DNA of 64,000 nucleotides from Neobacillus novalis NBRC 102450. GTDB taxonomy: Bacteria; Bacillota; Bacilli; Bacillales; Cytobacillaceae. The stretch spans positions 1 to 64,000 of the forward strand of contig NZ_BCVP01000027.1 of NCBI RefSeq assembly GCF_001591805.1, written 5' to 3'. This document shows, piece by piece, positions 51,844 through 64,000 of the stretch (position 1 is the first letter of the stretch; each line of letters begins with the position of its first letter). The notes beneath the pieces are model-generated. The model had not been told where the DNA came from and ran no database searches. It was given only the letters and a program-made list of their open reading frames with translations. The position numbers were made by a program, and so were the translations under genes.

Positions 51844-53031
51844 ATGGGGAGAACGGTGATTTTAAGCGGGGTAAGAACACCTTTTGGAAAATTAGGGGGA
51901 AATATAAGCAGCTTTACCGCTTCACAGCTTGGGGGCATTGCGGTTAAAGAAGCGTTGGTGCGTGCGGGCGTGAAGCCTGCGGATGTGCAGGAAGTCATCT
52001 TGGGAACCGTCTTACAAGGGGGACAGGGACAAATCCCTTCTCGTCAGGCCGCCCATCACGCTGGACTGCCTTGGGAAGTGAAAACAGAAACAATCAATAA
52101 GGTCTGCGCCTCGGGGATGCGCAGTGTCAGCTTAGCCGATCAAATCATCCGTGCCGGTGATGAAGAAGTAATTGTCGCAGGCGGGATGGAATCGATGAGC
52201 AACGCGCCGTATATTTTACCAAAAGCAAGATGGGGTTACAGAATGGGCGACGGTGCTGTTAAGGATTTAATGGTTCATGACGGTTTGACCTGCAGCTTTA
52301 CCGGAGTTCACATGGGCACGTACGGCAACTCGACAGCTGAAGAAATGGACATTAGCCGCGAGGCGCAGGATGAGTGGGCATTAAGAAGCCATGTCCGGGC
52401 GATTGCTGCGATGGAGAGCGGGAAGTTTGCCGAAGAAATTGTTGCCGTAGAGGTACCGCAGCGAAAAGGGGCGCCGCTGGTTGTCGAGCACGATGAAGGA
52501 CCTCGGAAGGACACTTCTTTAGAGCGGCTAGCGAAGTTAGCGCCGGTATTTAATTCGACGGGAACCATTACCGCCGGGAATGCCCCCGGGGTCAATGACG
52601 GTGCGGCCGCCCTTGTGCTCATGAGCGAAGAGCGCGCTGTAAGTGAAGGTCGAGAGGTGGAAGCCGTGATTCTCGGCCATGCTGCTGTCGCTGTTGAAGC
52701 GAAGGACTTCCCGCAAACACCAGGGCTGGTCATCAATGAACTTTTGCGTAAAACGGGCAGGAACTTGGCTGAGATTGATTTGTTTGAAATCAATGAGGCG
52801 TTCGCAGCTGTGGCCTTGGTGAGCGGAAAAATCGCCGGCCTTGACCCGGAAAAGGTCAATGTCAATGGCGGTGCGGTCGCGTTAGGGCACCCGATTGGCG
52901 CAAGCGGGGCGCGGATTATCATTACTTTGATGCACGAATTGAAGCGGCGCGGCGGCGGAATCGGTGTGGCTGCGATATGCAGCGGCGGCGGCCAGGGTGA
53001 TGCTATCATGATCGAGGTTCCGCGGGCTTAA
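51844..53031 (+). CDS. Acetyl-CoA C-acetyltransferase (thiolase)
   Basis: A 395-residue thiolase with the acyl-cysteine in [14 protein letters not shown] (about residue 88), the histidine in [17 protein letters not shown], and the second cysteine in [14 protein letters not shown]. It cleaves or joins acetyl-CoA units. The type (acetoacetyl-CoA rather than long-chain) is inferred from length and the adjacent hydroxybutyryl-CoA dehydrogenase. GGAAAGGGAG precedes the ATG. The upstream gap 51593-51843 holds the operator above and no terminator. Confidence 0.9.
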   Translation: MGRTVILSGVRTPFGKLGGNISSFTASQLGGIAVKEALVRAGVKPADVQEVILGTVLQGGQGQIPSRQAAHHAGLPWEVKTETINKVCASGMRSVSLADQIIRAGDEEVIVAGGMESMSNAPYILPKARWGYRMGDGAVKDLMVHDGLTCSFTGVHMGTYGNSTAEEMDISREAQDEWALRSHVRAIAAMESGKFAEEIVAVEVPQRKGAPLVVEHDEGPRKDTSLERLAKLAPVFNSTGTITAGNAPGVNDGAAALVLMSEERAVSEGREVEAVILGHAAVAVEAKDFPQTPGLVINELLRKTGRNLAEIDLFEINEAFAAVALVSGKIAGLDPEKVNVNGGAVALGHPIGASGARIIITLMHELKRRGGGIGVAAICSGGGQGDAIMIEVPRA

Positions 53032-53066
53032 GTGTACCTGTGAATCAGGGGTTATTTTTCCAATAA

Positions 53067-53175
53067 ATGTCTAATTAGCCAAAAGGGCATGAAAAATAGC
53101 CAAAAGGGTGAAAAAAATAGCCAAAACACCCGAAAAAATAGCCAAAACCATAAGAAAAATAGCCAAAACCATTTT
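53067..53175 (+). repeat. 21-bp array, family A, copy 3 (five units)
   Basis: TAGCC starts at 53076, 53097, 53118, 53139 and 53160, exactly 21 bases apart, after the leader AATGTCTAATTAGCCAAAA. It sits between thiolase and the hydroxybutyryl-CoA dehydrogenase gene and stays open in the frame of the latter. Confidence 0.95.
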
Positions 53176-53179
53176 TTTA

Positions 53180-53215
53180 AAAAAAACCGGGGCTAAACTC
53201 GAGTTTCAGCCCCTA
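53180..53215 (-). terminator. Hairpin acting as terminator on the minus strand
   Basis: GGGGCTAAACTCGAGTTTCAGCCCC forms a stem of 11 bp (one bulged C) at about 53190-53214. On the minus strand it is followed by CGGTTTTTTTT; on the plus strand no T run follows. No minus-strand gene ends here. Confidence 0.55.
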
Positions 53216-53230
53216 ATCGGAGGGGAACAT

Positions 53231-54082
53231 ATGAAGGTTTCAACGGTAATGGTCATCGGTGCGGGGCAAATGGGCTCGGGAATTGCCCAGGTTTGTGCTC
53301 AAGCAGGCTATCAAGTGTTATTAAATGATTTAAGACATGAGTTTGTTGAACGCGGGCTTGGGGGCATCAACAAAAATCTCACTCGTAATGTCGATAAAGG
53401 CCGGATGACAGCGGAGCAAAAGCAGGAGGTGCTGGCTAGACTAACCGCCTCAACCGACCTAAACGATGCTGCTGAAGTCGACCTTGTCATCGAGGCAGCA
53501 GTAGAAAATATGGAAATCAAAACGAAAATTTTTGCGCAGCTTGATGAAATCGCACCGACGCATGCGATTTTAGCAAGCAACACCTCGTCATTGCCGATTA
53601 CTGAAATAGCCGCGGCAACGAAGCGCCCGGAAAAGGTCATCGGCATGCACTTTATGAATCCGGTGCCGGTGATGAAGCTCGTCGAAATTATCCGCGGCCT
53701 TGCAACGGCTGATGAAGTGTACCAAGTAATCGAAGACATGACGAAAACGTTGAGCAAGGTCCCGGTGGAAGTAAATGATTTCCCTGGCTTCGTTTCCAAC
53801 CGCGTGCTGATGCCGATGATCAATGAAGCGATTTATACCTTGTATGAGGGTGTCGCCACGAAAGAAGCGATTGATGAAGTGATGAGGCTTGGGATGAACC
53901 ACCCGATGGGGCCGTTAACGTTAGCTGATTTCATCGGCCTTGATACCTGCCTTTACATTATGGAAACGCTCCACGAAGGCTTCGGTGACGACAAATACCG
54001 TCCATGTCCGCTGCTGCGTAAATATGTGAAAGCAGGCTGGCTCGGCAAGAAAACTGGACGCGGCTTCTACACCTACGAGTAA
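53231..54082 (+). CDS. hbd: 3-hydroxybutyryl-CoA dehydrogenase
   Basis: A 283-residue NAD-dependent dehydrogenase with the Rossmann motif [34 protein letters not shown], and the catalytic histidine region [18 protein letters not shown], then [22 protein letters not shown] at 53231 is supported by GGAGGGG and the family N-terminus; an upstream in-frame extension only translates the 21-bp array. It works with the thiolase and acyl-CoA dehydrogenases of the cluster. Confidence 0.93.
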   Translation: MKVSTVMVIGAGQMGSGIAQVCAQAGYQVLLNDLRHEFVERGLGGINKNLTRNVDKGRMTAEQKQEVLARLTASTDLNDAAEVDLVIEAAVENMEIKTKIFAQLDEIAPTHAILASNTSSLPITEIAAATKRPEKVIGMHFMNPVPVMKLVEIIRGLATADEVYQVIEDMTKTLSKVPVEVNDFPGFVSNRVLMPMINEAIYTLYEGVATKEAIDEVMRLGMNHPMGPLTLADFIGLDTCLYIMETLHEGFGDDKYRPCPLLRKYVKAGWLGKKTGRGFYTYE

Positions 54083-54168
54083 GCGGGCGTTTGATCCCAT
54101 TTTTTCAGTGAAAAGGGGTTGTAACAATGAATACTGCCACATTAGATTCTCCAAAAGGGGAGATTTAC

Positions 54169-55299
54169 ATGAAGCTTACATTTACAGCGGAACAAGAAAT
54201 GATGCGGAAAATGGTGCGTGATTTTGCAGAGAGCGAAATCGCTCCATTTATAGATAACATGGAAAAAGGGGAATTCCCGCGCGAGATTCTTCGCAAAATG
54301 GGCGAGCTCGGCCTAATGGGCATTCCCGTTCCGGAAAAATACGGCGGTGTCGAGATGGACTTTACCTCGTATATCCTTGCTATAAATGAAATATCAAGGG
54401 TGAGTGCCACAATTGGTGTCATTCTTTCGGTTCATACATCAGTTTGTACGATGCCGATCCTTTATTTTGGAACGGAAGAACAGAAACAAAAATATGTGCC
54501 AAAGCTTGCTTCAGGCGAGTATTTGGGGGCGTTTTGCTTAACGGAGCCAAGTTCCGGTTCTGATGCGGCCAGCTTAAAATCCCGTGCCGTGAAGAAGGGC
54601 GACCATTATGTTATCAACGGCTCGAAGATGTTTATTACCAATGGCGGAGAGGCCGATATTTATATTGTCTTTGCTTCGACCGAGCCGAAATTAGGTACAA
54701 AGGGAATTGCTGCTTTTATTGTTGAAAAAAATACCCCCGGTCTTGTGATTGGCAAGGATGAGAAGAAGATGGGACTGCATGGCTCCCGAACGGTGCAGCT
54801 GACATTTGAGGATATGCATGTTCCAGTAGCAAACCTTCTCGGCCGTGAAAGCGATGGTTTTAAGGTCGCGATGGCAAACCTTGAGGTCGGCCGGATTGGA
54901 ATTGCCGCCCAGGCCCTTGGAATTGCCGAGGCTGCACTGTCTGCCGCAACCGCCTACGCGAAAGAGCGCCAGCAATTCGGCAAGCCGATAGCCGCCCAGC
55001 AGGGAATTGGGTTTAAGCTCGCTGACATGGCCACAAATGTGGAAGCGGCCAAACTATTAATCTATCGTGCCGCAGATTTACGGGGCCGTGGCCTAAAATG
55101 CGGGATGGAAGCGTCGATGGCGAAGCTGTTTGCCGCACGTACTGCGGTAGAAGTGACAACGGAGGCCATTCAAGTATTTGGCGGCTATGGCTATACCGAG
55201 GACTATCCAGTGGAGCGCTACTTCCGCGATGCCAAGATAACGGAAATCTACGAAGGCACAAGCGAAATTCAGCGGATTGTGATTAGTAAGTATCTTTAA
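54169..55299 (+). CDS. Acyl-CoA dehydrogenase, short/branched-chain type
   Basis: A 376-residue flavoprotein: [19 protein letters not shown] at the start, FAD/substrate loop FCLTEPSSGSDAAS, and the catalytic glutamate in AKITEIYEGTSEIQRIVIS. ATG at 54169 with AAAAGGGGAG upstream gives the family N-terminus; an in-frame ATG at 54127, also with a ribosome site (AAAGGGG), would add 14 residues. It is paralogous to the acdA-like gene that follows (both near 377 residues) and differs in substrate preference. Confidence 0.9.
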   Translation: MKLTFTAEQEMMRKMVRDFAESEIAPFIDNMEKGEFPREILRKMGELGLMGIPVPEKYGGVEMDFTSYILAINEISRVSATIGVILSVHTSVCTMPILYFGTEEQKQKYVPKLASGEYLGAFCLTEPSSGSDAASLKSRAVKKGDHYVINGSKMFITNGGEADIYIVFASTEPKLGTKGIAAFIVEKNTPGLVIGKDEKKMGLHGSRTVQLTFEDMHVPVANLLGRESDGFKVAMANLEVGRIGIAAQALGIAEAALSAATAYAKERQQFGKPIAAQQGIGFKLADMATNVEAAKLLIYRAADLRGRGLKCGMEASMAKLFAARTAVEVTTEAIQVFGGYGYTEDYPVERYFRDAKITEIYEGTSEIQRIVISKYL

Positions 55300-55515
55300 A
55301 AACTAACATGAGTTTCAACTCCCAACCCATGCATGGAAATGTTTTTATGTGATTAGTACACCAACATAATAAAGGCGGTGTGAGCAGAGCCCGGCTTCAC
55401 CTATTCAAAGGACGAATTGTATATTTTCACTTGGACTGGTTATACCGATTCGTTTATGCGGCGCTCCGCCCCTTTTCCACGAAAAGAGCTTTTTATTTAA
55501 GAGGAGGCAACTATA

Positions 55516-56655
55516 ATGCAGTTTAAATTATCCGAAGAACATGAAATGATTCGTAAAATGGTGCGGGATTTTGCGCGAAATGAAGTTGCACCGACGGCGG
55601 CTGAACGTGATGAAGAGGAACGCTTTGATCGTGAGATTTTTGATAAAATGGCTGAGCTTGGTTTAACAGGAATTCCTTGGCCGGAAGAGTACGGCGGTAT
55701 CGGCAGCGATTACTTAGCTTACTGTATCGCTGTGGAGGAGCTATCCCGCGTCGACGCATCAACAGGCGTCCTTCTTTCCGCACACACCTCCCTTGCCGGC
55801 TGGCCAATCTACAAATTCGGCAGCGAGGAGCAAAAACAAACCTACCTCCGCCCGATGGCAGAGGGCGCAAAAATTGGCGCCTACGGCTTAACAGAACCTG
55901 GGAGCGGCTCCGATGCAGGCGGAATGAGAACGACGGCCCGCTTAGAAGGCGACCATTACGTCCTCAACGGTTCAAAAATTTTCATCACCAATGGCGGTGT
56001 GGCTGATATTTATGTCGTTTTTGCCTTAACGGATCCATCTAGCAAACAAAAAGGCACAACAGCCTTCATCGTTGAAAGTGATTTCCCAGGCTTCTCTGTC
56101 GGAAAAAAAGAAAAGAAACTCGGGATTCGTTCCTCGCCGACAACAGAAATCATTTTTGAAGATTGCAAGGTTCCAGTCGCCAACCGGCTTGGTGAAGAAG
56201 GCGACGGCTTTAAAATTGCGATGATGACGCTTGACGGCGGACGCAACGGGATTGCCGCTCAAGCCGTCGGCATTGCCCAAGGTGCCTTAGATGCGGCTGT
56301 CGATTATGCAAAAGAACGCCAGCAATTTGGCAAACCAATCGCCGCCCAACAGGGAATCAGCTTTAAGCTGGCCGATATGGCGACGGGAATCGAAGCGTCA
56401 AGATTATTAACCTATCAAGCTGCCTGGCTTGAATCAAACGGTCTGCCATATGGAAAAGAATCGGCGATGTCGAAACTATTTGCCGGCGACACGGCGATGA
56501 AGGTAACCACCGAAGCGGTTCAGGTGTTCGGCGGCTATGGCTATACGAAGGATTATCCGGTCGAAAGATTCATGCGCGATGCGAAAATCACGCAAATCTA
56601 TGAGGGTACACAAGAAATTCAGCGTCTTGTTATCTCGAGAATGATCACTAAATGA
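55516..56655 (+). CDS. acdA: Acyl-CoA dehydrogenase AcdA
   Basis: A 379-residue acyl-CoA dehydrogenase very similar to B. subtilis AcdA ([55 protein letters not shown]). The catalytic glutamate is in [22 protein letters not shown] precedes the start. The 216-base gap before it has no array and no clear terminator. The stop overlaps the TetR start (ATGA), so regulator and enzyme are made together. Confidence 0.93.
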   Translation: MQFKLSEEHEMIRKMVRDFARNEVAPTAAERDEEERFDREIFDKMAELGLTGIPWPEEYGGIGSDYLAYCIAVEELSRVDASTGVLLSAHTSLAGWPIYKFGSEEQKQTYLRPMAEGAKIGAYGLTEPGSGSDAGGMRTTARLEGDHYVLNGSKIFITNGGVADIYVVFALTDPSSKQKGTTAFIVESDFPGFSVGKKEKKLGIRSSPTTEIIFEDCKVPVANRLGEEGDGFKIAMMTLDGGRNGIAAQAVGIAQGALDAAVDYAKERQQFGKPIAAQQGISFKLADMATGIEASRLLTYQAAWLESNGLPYGKESAMSKLFAGDTAMKVTTEAVQVFGGYGYTKDYPVERFMRDAKITQIYEGTQEIQRLVISRMITK

Positions 56656-57308
56656 TGAAAAAAAGAGAAGTTCAGGCATCAGTCAAAGATGAACGTCTCG
56701 TGCAAAAGCGGCGCGATCAAATGATCAAAGGAGCCGTCACCCTTTTTAAACAAAAGGGCTTCCACCGGACAACGACGAGGGAAATTGCCAAGGCGGCCGG
56801 CTTCAGCATCGGGACGCTTTACGAATATATTCGTACAAAGGAAGACGTTCTTTATCTTGTTTGTGACAGCATTTATGACCATGTCAGCGAGCGCCTCCAG
56901 CAGGACCTCTCTTTGAAAACAGGGACGCTTGCGAGTTTGAAGCTGGGAATCGCTAATTTCTTTCAAGTAATGGATGAAATGCAGGCCGAGGTACTGGTGA
57001 TGTACCAGGAAGTGAAATCACTTTCCAAGGATGCCCTTCCGTATGTGTTGAAAAAGGAAATGGAAATGGTGGCGATGTTTGAGAACCTGCTCGCCCGCTG
57101 TGTCGAAAACGGCGAACTGAAACTATCGGATAAACAGGTCGAAATCATCGCTCATAATATTTTTGTCCAGGGGCAAATGTGGGGCTTCCGCCGCTGGGCT
57201 TTACGGAAGTTATTTACGCTCGAAGAATATATTGCCTTGCAGACGGAGATTTTGTTATCGGGAATCAGCAGTGGGGTCTCGGCACCACAAGAGATTCCGC
57301 AAAAGTAA
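56652..57308 (+). CDS. TetR-family regulator of the acyl-CoA cluster
   Basis: A 218-residue repressor: N-terminal HTH ([20 protein letters not shown], then [18 protein letters not shown]) and a helical ligand domain fitting a FadR-like acyl-CoA sensor. It overlaps acdA by four bases. Probable targets are the two related palindromes at 49384 and 51759. The effector is likely an acyl-CoA, by analogy to B. subtilis FadR (inference). Confidence 0.88.
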   Translation: MMKKREVQASVKDERLVQKRRDQMIKGAVTLFKQKGFHRTTTREIAKAAGFSIGTLYEYIRTKEDVLYLVCDSIYDHVSERLQQDLSLKTGTLASLKLGIANFFQVMDEMQAEVLVMYQEVKSLSKDALPYVLKKEMEMVAMFENLLARCVENGELKLSDKQVEIIAHNIFVQGQMWGFRRWALRKLFTLEEYIALQTEILLSGISSGVSAPQEIPQK

Positions 57309-57319
57309 CCCAGATGGCG

Positions 57320-57440
57320 AACGGTGAACAAGATTCATTTTTACAAAATGGGGTTTGTTTTTATAAAGGCGGGAACGAGATTCGTTTTGCAAAAAGTGGG
57401 ATGAGATTCGTTTTAAAATAAAAGTGCGAACGGGAAAACG
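57320..57440 (+). repeat. Degenerate G-A-G-A-T-T-C-G-T-T-T-T repeats upstream of icmF
   Basis: AAGATTCATTTTT, CGAGATTCGTTTTGCAAAAAGTGGG, TGAGATTCGTTTTAAAATAAAAGTG and CGAGATTTTTTTTCAAAAG recur at irregular distances of about 22-35 bases. They resemble the other intergenic arrays but do not keep a fixed period. They lie between the TetR gene and icmF. Confidence 0.6.
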
Positions 57441-57467
57441 AGATTTTTTTTCAAAAGGGGGAGTACG

Positions 57468-60400
57468 ATGGGGACTTATCAGCCAAAGCATCATATCCGC
57501 TTTGTGACGGCTTCGAGTTTGTTTGATGGCCATGATGCTTCGATTAATATTATGCGCAGGATTCTCCAGGCGAGCGGGGCTGAGGTGATTCACCTTGGGC
57601 ATAACCGTTCTGTTGAGGAAGTGGTGAACGCCGCGATTCAAGAGGATGTGCAGGGGATTGCGATTTCTTCTTATCAAGGCGGGCACGTTGAATACTTTAA
57701 ATATATGTACGACTTGTTAAAGGAAAAAGGGGCGCCCCATATCCGCATTTATGGCGGTGGCGGCGGGGTTATCATTCCGAGGGAGATTGCCGAGCTTCAC
57801 GATTACGGGATTGCCTGGATCTTCTCGCCGGAAGACGGCCGGACGATGGGCCTTCAAGGAATGATTGACAGGATGATCGAGGAGTGCGATTTTTCAACGG
57901 TTCCGCTTGACGCGGGCGAACAAATTGAAAAGCTGCCTTCAGGCGACGTAAACGCGATTGCCAAGCTGATTACCTTAGCTGAACTTCATGTCGATCAAAG
58001 GAACGAGGCAGCGGCAACAGCTGAGCTAGTCCTGGAACAAGTGAAGTCACTTGAGAAACGAATTCCAGTGGTCGGTATTACGGGAACGGGCGGCGCGGGA
58101 AAAAGCTCGCTAACAGACGAATTGATCCGCCGCTTTATCAACGAGCTGCCGGATAAAAAAGTGGCGATTCTTTCGGTTGACCCGACGAAACAGAAAACAG
58201 GCGGCGCTTTGTTAGGTGACCGCATTCGGATGAATGCGATTTTCTCGCCGAATGTGTATATGCGCAGTCTCGCAACAAGGCATTCGAAAAGCGAGCTGTC
58301 GCTGGCGATTAAAGATGCAGTCGCGGTGACGAAAGCGGCTGGCTTTGACCTTGTCATCGTTGAAACGAGCGGGATCGGTCAGGGCGACGCGGAAATCACG
58401 GAAATTTGCGATGTTTCTTTATACGTGATGACAAGCGAATTTGGGGCGCCGTCCCAGCTTGAAAAAATTGATATGATTGACTTTGCTGATTTAATTGTGA
58501 TTAATAAATTCGAGCGCAAGGGATCGGAGGATGCGTTGCGCCAGGTGCAGAAACAGTACCAGCGCAGCCATATGCTGTTTGAAAAGCCTACTTCGGAAAT
58601 GCCGGTGTATGGCACGATTGCCAGTCAGTTTAATGACCCGGGCACGAATGCCTTGTTTGCGGCATTAGTGGAAAAAATCAATCAAAAAATGGCGACGGAT
58701 TGGCTGACTTCTTTTTCAAAGCAGGCAAAAGTCGAAAAGCAAAATGTGATTATTCCAACCGACCGCCGCTACTATTTGCGCGAAATCTCGGAAACGGTGC
58801 GCGGTTATCATAAGAAAGCAGAAGTACAGGCGAACATTGCCCGGAAATTATTCCAGCTTGAGGGCGCTTTAGAAGCGGTTAAAGATCAGCCGGAAGTTGT
58901 GGCTGCCTTAGAGGCGGTCAAACAGGAAACCGAAGCGCTGCTGACAGCGGAGTCTCAGAAAATCCTTTCTACGTGGGCGCAAACGAAAGCAGCCTATTCA
59001 GGTGAAAAATTCGTGACGAGAATCCGCGATAAAGAGATTATCACGGTGTTAACATCAAAAAGTTTATCAGGCCTCGATATTCCGAAGGTGGCCTTGCCGC
59101 GCTATAAGGATTACGGGGAAATCCTCCGCTGGGTCTACCAGGAAAACGTGCCTGGTTCGTTCCCGTATACGGCCGGAGTATTTCCGTTCAAGCGTGAAGG
59201 GGAAGATCCAAAACGCCAGTTCGCCGGCGAAGGGACACCGGAACGGACGAACCGCCGTTTCCACTATTTATCGAAGGATGATGACGCGAAGCGCTTGAGT
59301 ACGGCGTTTGACTCGGTGACATTATATGGTGAAGACCCCGATTATCGTCCCGACATTTACGGGAAGGTCGGCGAGAGCGGCGTCAGCATTTGTACGCTCG
59401 ACGATATGAAAAAGCTCTATGACGGCTTTGACCTCTGCCACCCGTCGACATCGGTGTCGATGACGATTAATGGCCCTGCGCCAATTATTTTGGCAATGTT
59501 CATGAATACGGCGATTGACCAGCAGGTGCAGAAGAAGGAAGCAGAGCTTGGCCGCGTGCTCTCTGTCGAAGAATTTGCCGAAGTTCGCGCGTATACGTTG
59601 AAGACGGTCCGCGGTACGGTGCAGGCCGATATTTTAAAAGAAGACCAAGGCCAGAATACGTGTATTTTTTCAACAGAATTTGCTTTAAGGATGATGGGTG
59701 ATATCCAGCAATATTTCATCGACCATCAAGTGCGCAATTATTATTCGGTTTCGATTTCCGGTTATCATATTGCCGAAGCCGGTGCCAATCCAATTTCGCA
59801 GCTGGCGTTCACGCTCTCAAATGGCTTTACCTATGTCGAGTATTACTTGAGCCGCGGGATGAACATTGATGATTTCGCGCCGAACCTGTCGTTCTTTTTC
59901 TCGAATGGTTTGGATCCGGAGTATACGGTGATTGGCCGGGTGGCGCGCCGGATTTGGGCAACGGTGATGCGCGATAAGTATGGCGCCAATGAGCGCAGTC
60001 AAAAGCTGAAATACCATGTCCAGACATCAGGGCGTTCCCTGCACGCGCAGGAAATAGATTTCAATGATATTCGCACGACTTTGCAGGCGTTGATGGCTCT
60101 CCAGGACAATTGTAATTCCCTGCACACAAATGCGTATGACGAAGCAATTACGACCCCGACTGAGGAGTCAGTGCGCCGGGCGATGGCGATTCAAATGATT
60201 ATTACTAAAGAGCATGGTTTAAGTAAAAATGAAAATCCGCTTCAAGGTTCTTTCGTGGTCGAAGAGCTGACAGAACTTGTTGAGGAAGCTGTTCTTCAGG
60301 AGTTTGAACGCCTAAATGACCGCGGCGGTGTCCTCGGTTCGATGGAAACGCAGTACCAGCGCGGCAAAATCCAGGATGAGTCGATGTACTATGAAATGAA

Positions 60401-60716
60401 GAAACATACTGGGGAATTGCCGATTATCGGCGTCAATACGTATTTGAACCCGAATCCTCCTTCCGAGGAAGATGTGAATAATATGGAGCTTGCCCGGGCA
60501 ACCCAAGAGGAGAAGGAATTGCAGATCAACAATTTGCGCGCCTTCTGGGAGGCACATGCCGGGGAGTCGGCAGATGCCTTGAAGCGCTTGAAAGAAGCAG
60601 CGGTCAGCGGCGGCAACATTTTTGCCGCATTAATGGACACCGTTCAAGTCGCAAGCCTCGGGCAAATCACCAGGGCGCTTTACGAGGTCGGCGGCCAGTA
60701 TCGCCGGAATATGTAA
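57468..60716 (+). CDS. icmF: IcmF, fused isobutyryl-CoA mutase with G-protein chaperone
   Basis: A 1082-residue B12 enzyme. Order: cobalamin-binding domain with the lower-ligand motif DGHDAS (about residue 22), a MeaI-type GTPase with P-loop [12 protein letters not shown] (about 200) and base motif NKFE, a linker, and the TIM-barrel mutase (from about 540) with [11 protein letters not shown], where the Phe replaces the Tyr of methylmalonyl-CoA mutase. It interconverts isobutyryl-CoA and butyryl-CoA, joining valine catabolism to beta-oxidation. The full fusion, about 1085 residues, is as in Geobacillus. AAAAGGGGGAG precedes the start. Confidence 0.93.
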   Translation: MGTYQPKHHIRFVTASSLFDGHDASINIMRRILQASGAEVIHLGHNRSVEEVVNAAIQEDVQGIAISSYQGGHVEYFKYMYDLLKEKGAPHIRIYGGGGGVIIPREIAELHDYGIAWIFSPEDGRTMGLQGMIDRMIEECDFSTVPLDAGEQIEKLPSGDVNAIAKLITLAELHVDQRNEAAATAELVLEQVKSLEKRIPVVGITGTGGAGKSSLTDELIRRFINELPDKKVAILSVDPTKQKTGGALLGDRIRMNAIFSPNVYMRSLATRHSKSELSLAIKDAVAVTKAAGFDLVIVETSGIGQGDAEITEICDVSLYVMTSEFGAPSQLEKIDMIDFADLIVINKFERKGSEDALRQVQKQYQRSHMLFEKPTSEMPVYGTIASQFNDPGTNALFAALVEKINQKMATDWLTSFSKQAKVEKQNVIIPTDRRYYLREISETVRGYHKKAEVQANIARKLFQLEGALEAVKDQPEVVAALEAVKQETEALLTAESQKILSTWAQTKAAYSGEKFVTRIRDKEIITVLTSKSLSGLDIPKVALPRYKDYGEILRWVYQENVPGSFPYTAGVFPFKREGEDPKRQFAGEGTPERTNRRFHYLSKDDDAKRLSTAFDSVTLYGEDPDYRPDIYGKVGESGVSICTLDDMKKLYDGFDLCHPSTSVSMTINGPAPIILAMFMNTAIDQQVQKKEAELGRVLSVEEFAEVRAYTLKTVRGTVQADILKEDQGQNTCIFSTEFALRMMGDIQQYFIDHQVRNYYSVSISGYHIAEAGANPISQLAFTLSNGFTYVEYYLSRGMNIDDFAPNLSFFFSNGLDPEYTVIGRVARRIWATVMRDKYGANERSQKLKYHVQTSGRSLHAQEIDFNDIRTTLQALMALQDNCNSLHTNAYDEAITTPTEESVRRAMAIQMIITKEHGLSKNENPLQGSFVVEELTELVEEAVLQEFERLNDRGGVLGSMETQYQRGKIQDESMYYEMKKHTGELPIIGVNTYLNPNPPSEEDVNNMELARATQEEKELQINNLRAFWEAHAGESADALKRLKEAAVSGGNIFAALMDTVQVASLGQITRALYEVGGQYRRNM

Positions 60717-60725
60717 GGAATAACT

Positions 60726-60758
60726 GGCAATGGCTGCTCAGGAAGCCATTGCCTTTTT
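60726..60758 (+). terminator. Intrinsic terminator of icmF
   Basis: Perfect 10-bp stem GGCAATGGCT (60726-60735) / AGCCATTGCC (60744-60753), followed by TTTTTG. Confidence 0.9.
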
Positions 60759-60856
60759 GTGTAAAAGTTTTTGAACAAGAAGATATTAAATTTTTGATTT
60801 TTCTTATATAATCAAACTAACGTAAAAACTTCGAGATTACAGGCAGGTGGGGGACG

Positions 60857-61039
60857 ATGAAGGTTAGTCATGTGATTATTGCTTTAATTATTTTTGCCTG
60901 GCCATTATACTATCTATATGAAATTCAATTAGGTGCAATCTCATTCCTGCTGCTGGCGATTTTCTTTCTTGTGATCACGATTAAAGAAACAAAAAAGTTC
61001 AAAGAAAAGAAGAATAGTAATGACAAGGAATCCGAATAG
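60857..61039 (+). CDS. Small two-helix membrane protein
   Basis: A 60-residue protein with two hydrophobic segments (HVIIALIIFAWPLYYLYEI; LGAISFLLLAIFFLVITI) and a lysine-rich tail. AGGTGGGGG precedes the start. No family is recognised. It stands alone between the icmF terminator and rpoE. Confidence 0.6.
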   Translation: MKVSHVIIALIIFAWPLYYLYEIQLGAISFLLLAIFFLVITIKETKKFKEKKNSNDKESE

Positions 61040-61117
61040 GAAATAATCAGCGGAAACAATTGCTTACACTAGCATAAACGGGAAGAATTTGTTTATAATG
61101 AAGAATATGTATTTTGA

Positions 61118-61185
61118 TAGAAAGCGGAAAGCGCATATAGAACGGGTTGGTATATGCCCGCAGATCTCCAAGCGCTGAAACTAGC
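61118..61185 (+). repeat. Short member of the dispersed hairpin family
   Basis: It starts AAAGCGGAAAGCGC and ends AAGCGCTGAAACTAGCC, as the longer elements do, with an inner stem GGTATATGCCC-like centre. It lies in the gap between the small membrane gene and rpoE. Confidence 0.55.
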
Positions 61186-61242
61186 CAAAATGCCCTTAAT
61201 CACTCCTAACCGAGTGTTAAATATTGAAAGGAAGTGCCAATA

Positions 61243-63641
<2,399 letters not shown>

Positions 63642-63652
63642 GCGATTTGTTA

Positions 63653-63690
63653 GACCAGTTCCCCTTGGTAGAGGGACTGGTCTTTTTTTG
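63653..63690 (+). terminator. Intrinsic terminator of pyrG
   Basis: Stem GACCAGTTCCC (63653-63663) / GGGACTGGTC (63673-63682), followed by seven T. Confidence 0.85.
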
Positions 63691-63696
63691 GTAGGA

Positions 63697-63825
63697 AATG
63701 TCTAAATAGCCAAAACCCCTTGAAAAATCGACAAAAGGGGCGAAATAATAGACAAAACAATCGGATAAATCGATAAAACCCTTGGGAAAATAGACAAAAC
63801 CCTTGGAAAAATAAACAAAACCCTT
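63697..63825 (+). repeat. 21-bp array, family A variant, copy 4 (six units)
   Basis: Units start at 63707, 63728, 63749, 63770, 63791 and 63812, exactly 21 bases apart. The leader AATGTCTAAATAGCCAAAA is kept, but later units read TCGACAAAA, TAGACAAAA, TCGATAAAA and TAAACAAAA, so the core has drifted while the spacing has not. Confidence 0.93.
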
Positions 63826-63871
63826 TCTTAGGTGGGGGACTGGCCTCTTTTTAGTCCTTCTATTTTCCAGT

Positions 63872-64000
63872 AAATGTCTAAATAGCCAAAACCCCTTGAA
63901 AAATAGCCATAACTCGCTGGAAAGTAGCCAAAACCCTCCAAAAAGTAGCCAAAACTATAAGAAAAATAGCCAAAACCCTCAAAAAAATAGCCAAAACATT
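63872..64000 (+). repeat. 21-bp array, family A, copy 5 (six or more units)
   Basis: TAGCC starts at 63883, 63904, 63925, 63946, 63967 and 63988, with the leader AATGTCTAAATAGCCAAAA. It runs to the window edge. The sequence before it (GGGGGACTGGCCTCTTTTTAG) resembles the pyrG terminator arm, so terminator tail plus array appear duplicated. Confidence 0.93.

Noticed and set aside
52308..53009. 233-codon minus-strand frame opposite thiolase
   Set aside because: Long antisense frame in a GC-rich gene with strong coding evidence on the plus strand; no ribosome site or recognisable domain.
53108..53230. N-terminal extension of 3-hydroxybutyryl-CoA dehydrogenase
   Set aside because: It translates the 21-bp array; the family N-terminus and a good ribosome site lie at 53231.
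57995..58357. Minus-strand frame opposite icmF
   Set aside because: Mirror of a conserved enzyme domain; no independent support.

Overview
The window looks like a chromosomal segment of an endospore-forming member of the Bacillaceae that can denitrify. Gene content and order follow the Bacillus subtilis ywd-ywf-ywg-ywh-ywi-ywj region (pdxK ... ywdI, ywdK, gerQ, chdC, pta, lipL, rsfA, ywfO, ywgA, ywhB, ywhC, ywhD, pbpG, speE, speB, ywiB, argS ... clsB, fadF, acdA, rpoE, pyrG). Spore genes (gerA-type operon, gerQ, rsfA, pbpG, sspH) confirm a spore former. The clade II type nosZ cluster suggests a soil denitrifier such as a Neobacillus relative; the genus is an inference from gene content only.

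Layout. 1-7.2 kb: a minus-strand nitrous oxide reductase operon (nosC, nosZ, nosB, nosD, nosY, nosF and a lipoprotein), divergent from a Crp/Fnr-family regulator at 7.2-8.0 kb. 8.3-9.5 kb: an AT-rich DeoR-NIPSNAP pair. 9.5-10.5 kb: bacillithiol deacetylase and YojF. 10.7-14.4 kb: a three-gene germinant receptor operon. 14.5-15.3 kb: pdxK. 15.7-30.4 kb: a molybdenum block with fdhD, a formate dehydrogenase whose catalytic subunit carries an in-frame TGA read as selenocysteine, fdhE, mobA, two moeA-type genes, moaE, moaD, moeB, modA, modB and a HTH/molybdate-type regulator. A perfect parS site follows at 30.44 kb. 30.5-49.3 kb: the conserved housekeeping and sporulation backbone. 49.5-60.7 kb: an acyl-CoA oxidation cluster (fadF, thiolase, 3-hydroxybutyryl-CoA dehydrogenase, two acyl-CoA dehydrogenases, a TetR regulator and the fused isobutyryl-CoA mutase icmF). 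60.9-64 kb: rpoE and pyrG with its attenuator leader.

How the parts work together. Three promoters (nosC, the Crp/Fnr gene and fdhD) each carry a TGTGA-N6-TCACA-like box at exactly the same distance from a good -10 element, so formate oxidation and N2O reduction are probably switched on together when oxygen runs out. Formate dehydrogenase would feed electrons through its cytochrome b subunit to menaquinone, and NosC/NosZ would use such electrons at the outer face of the membrane. The molybdenum genes supply the cofactor; moaA, moaC, modC and the selenocysteine machinery are not in the window. Two related palindromes, upstream of fadF and of the thiolase gene, probably bind the TetR regulator of the acyl-CoA cluster.

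The most unusual structure is intergenic: seven arrays of exactly 21-bp period, in three unrelated sequence families, sit just downstream of gene ends. There are also dispersed hairpin elements of about 150 bp, a near-perfect 47-bp palindrome, and 52-bp tandem repeats carrying hairpins. No tRNA, rRNA, CRISPR array, prophage or transposase gene was recognised.
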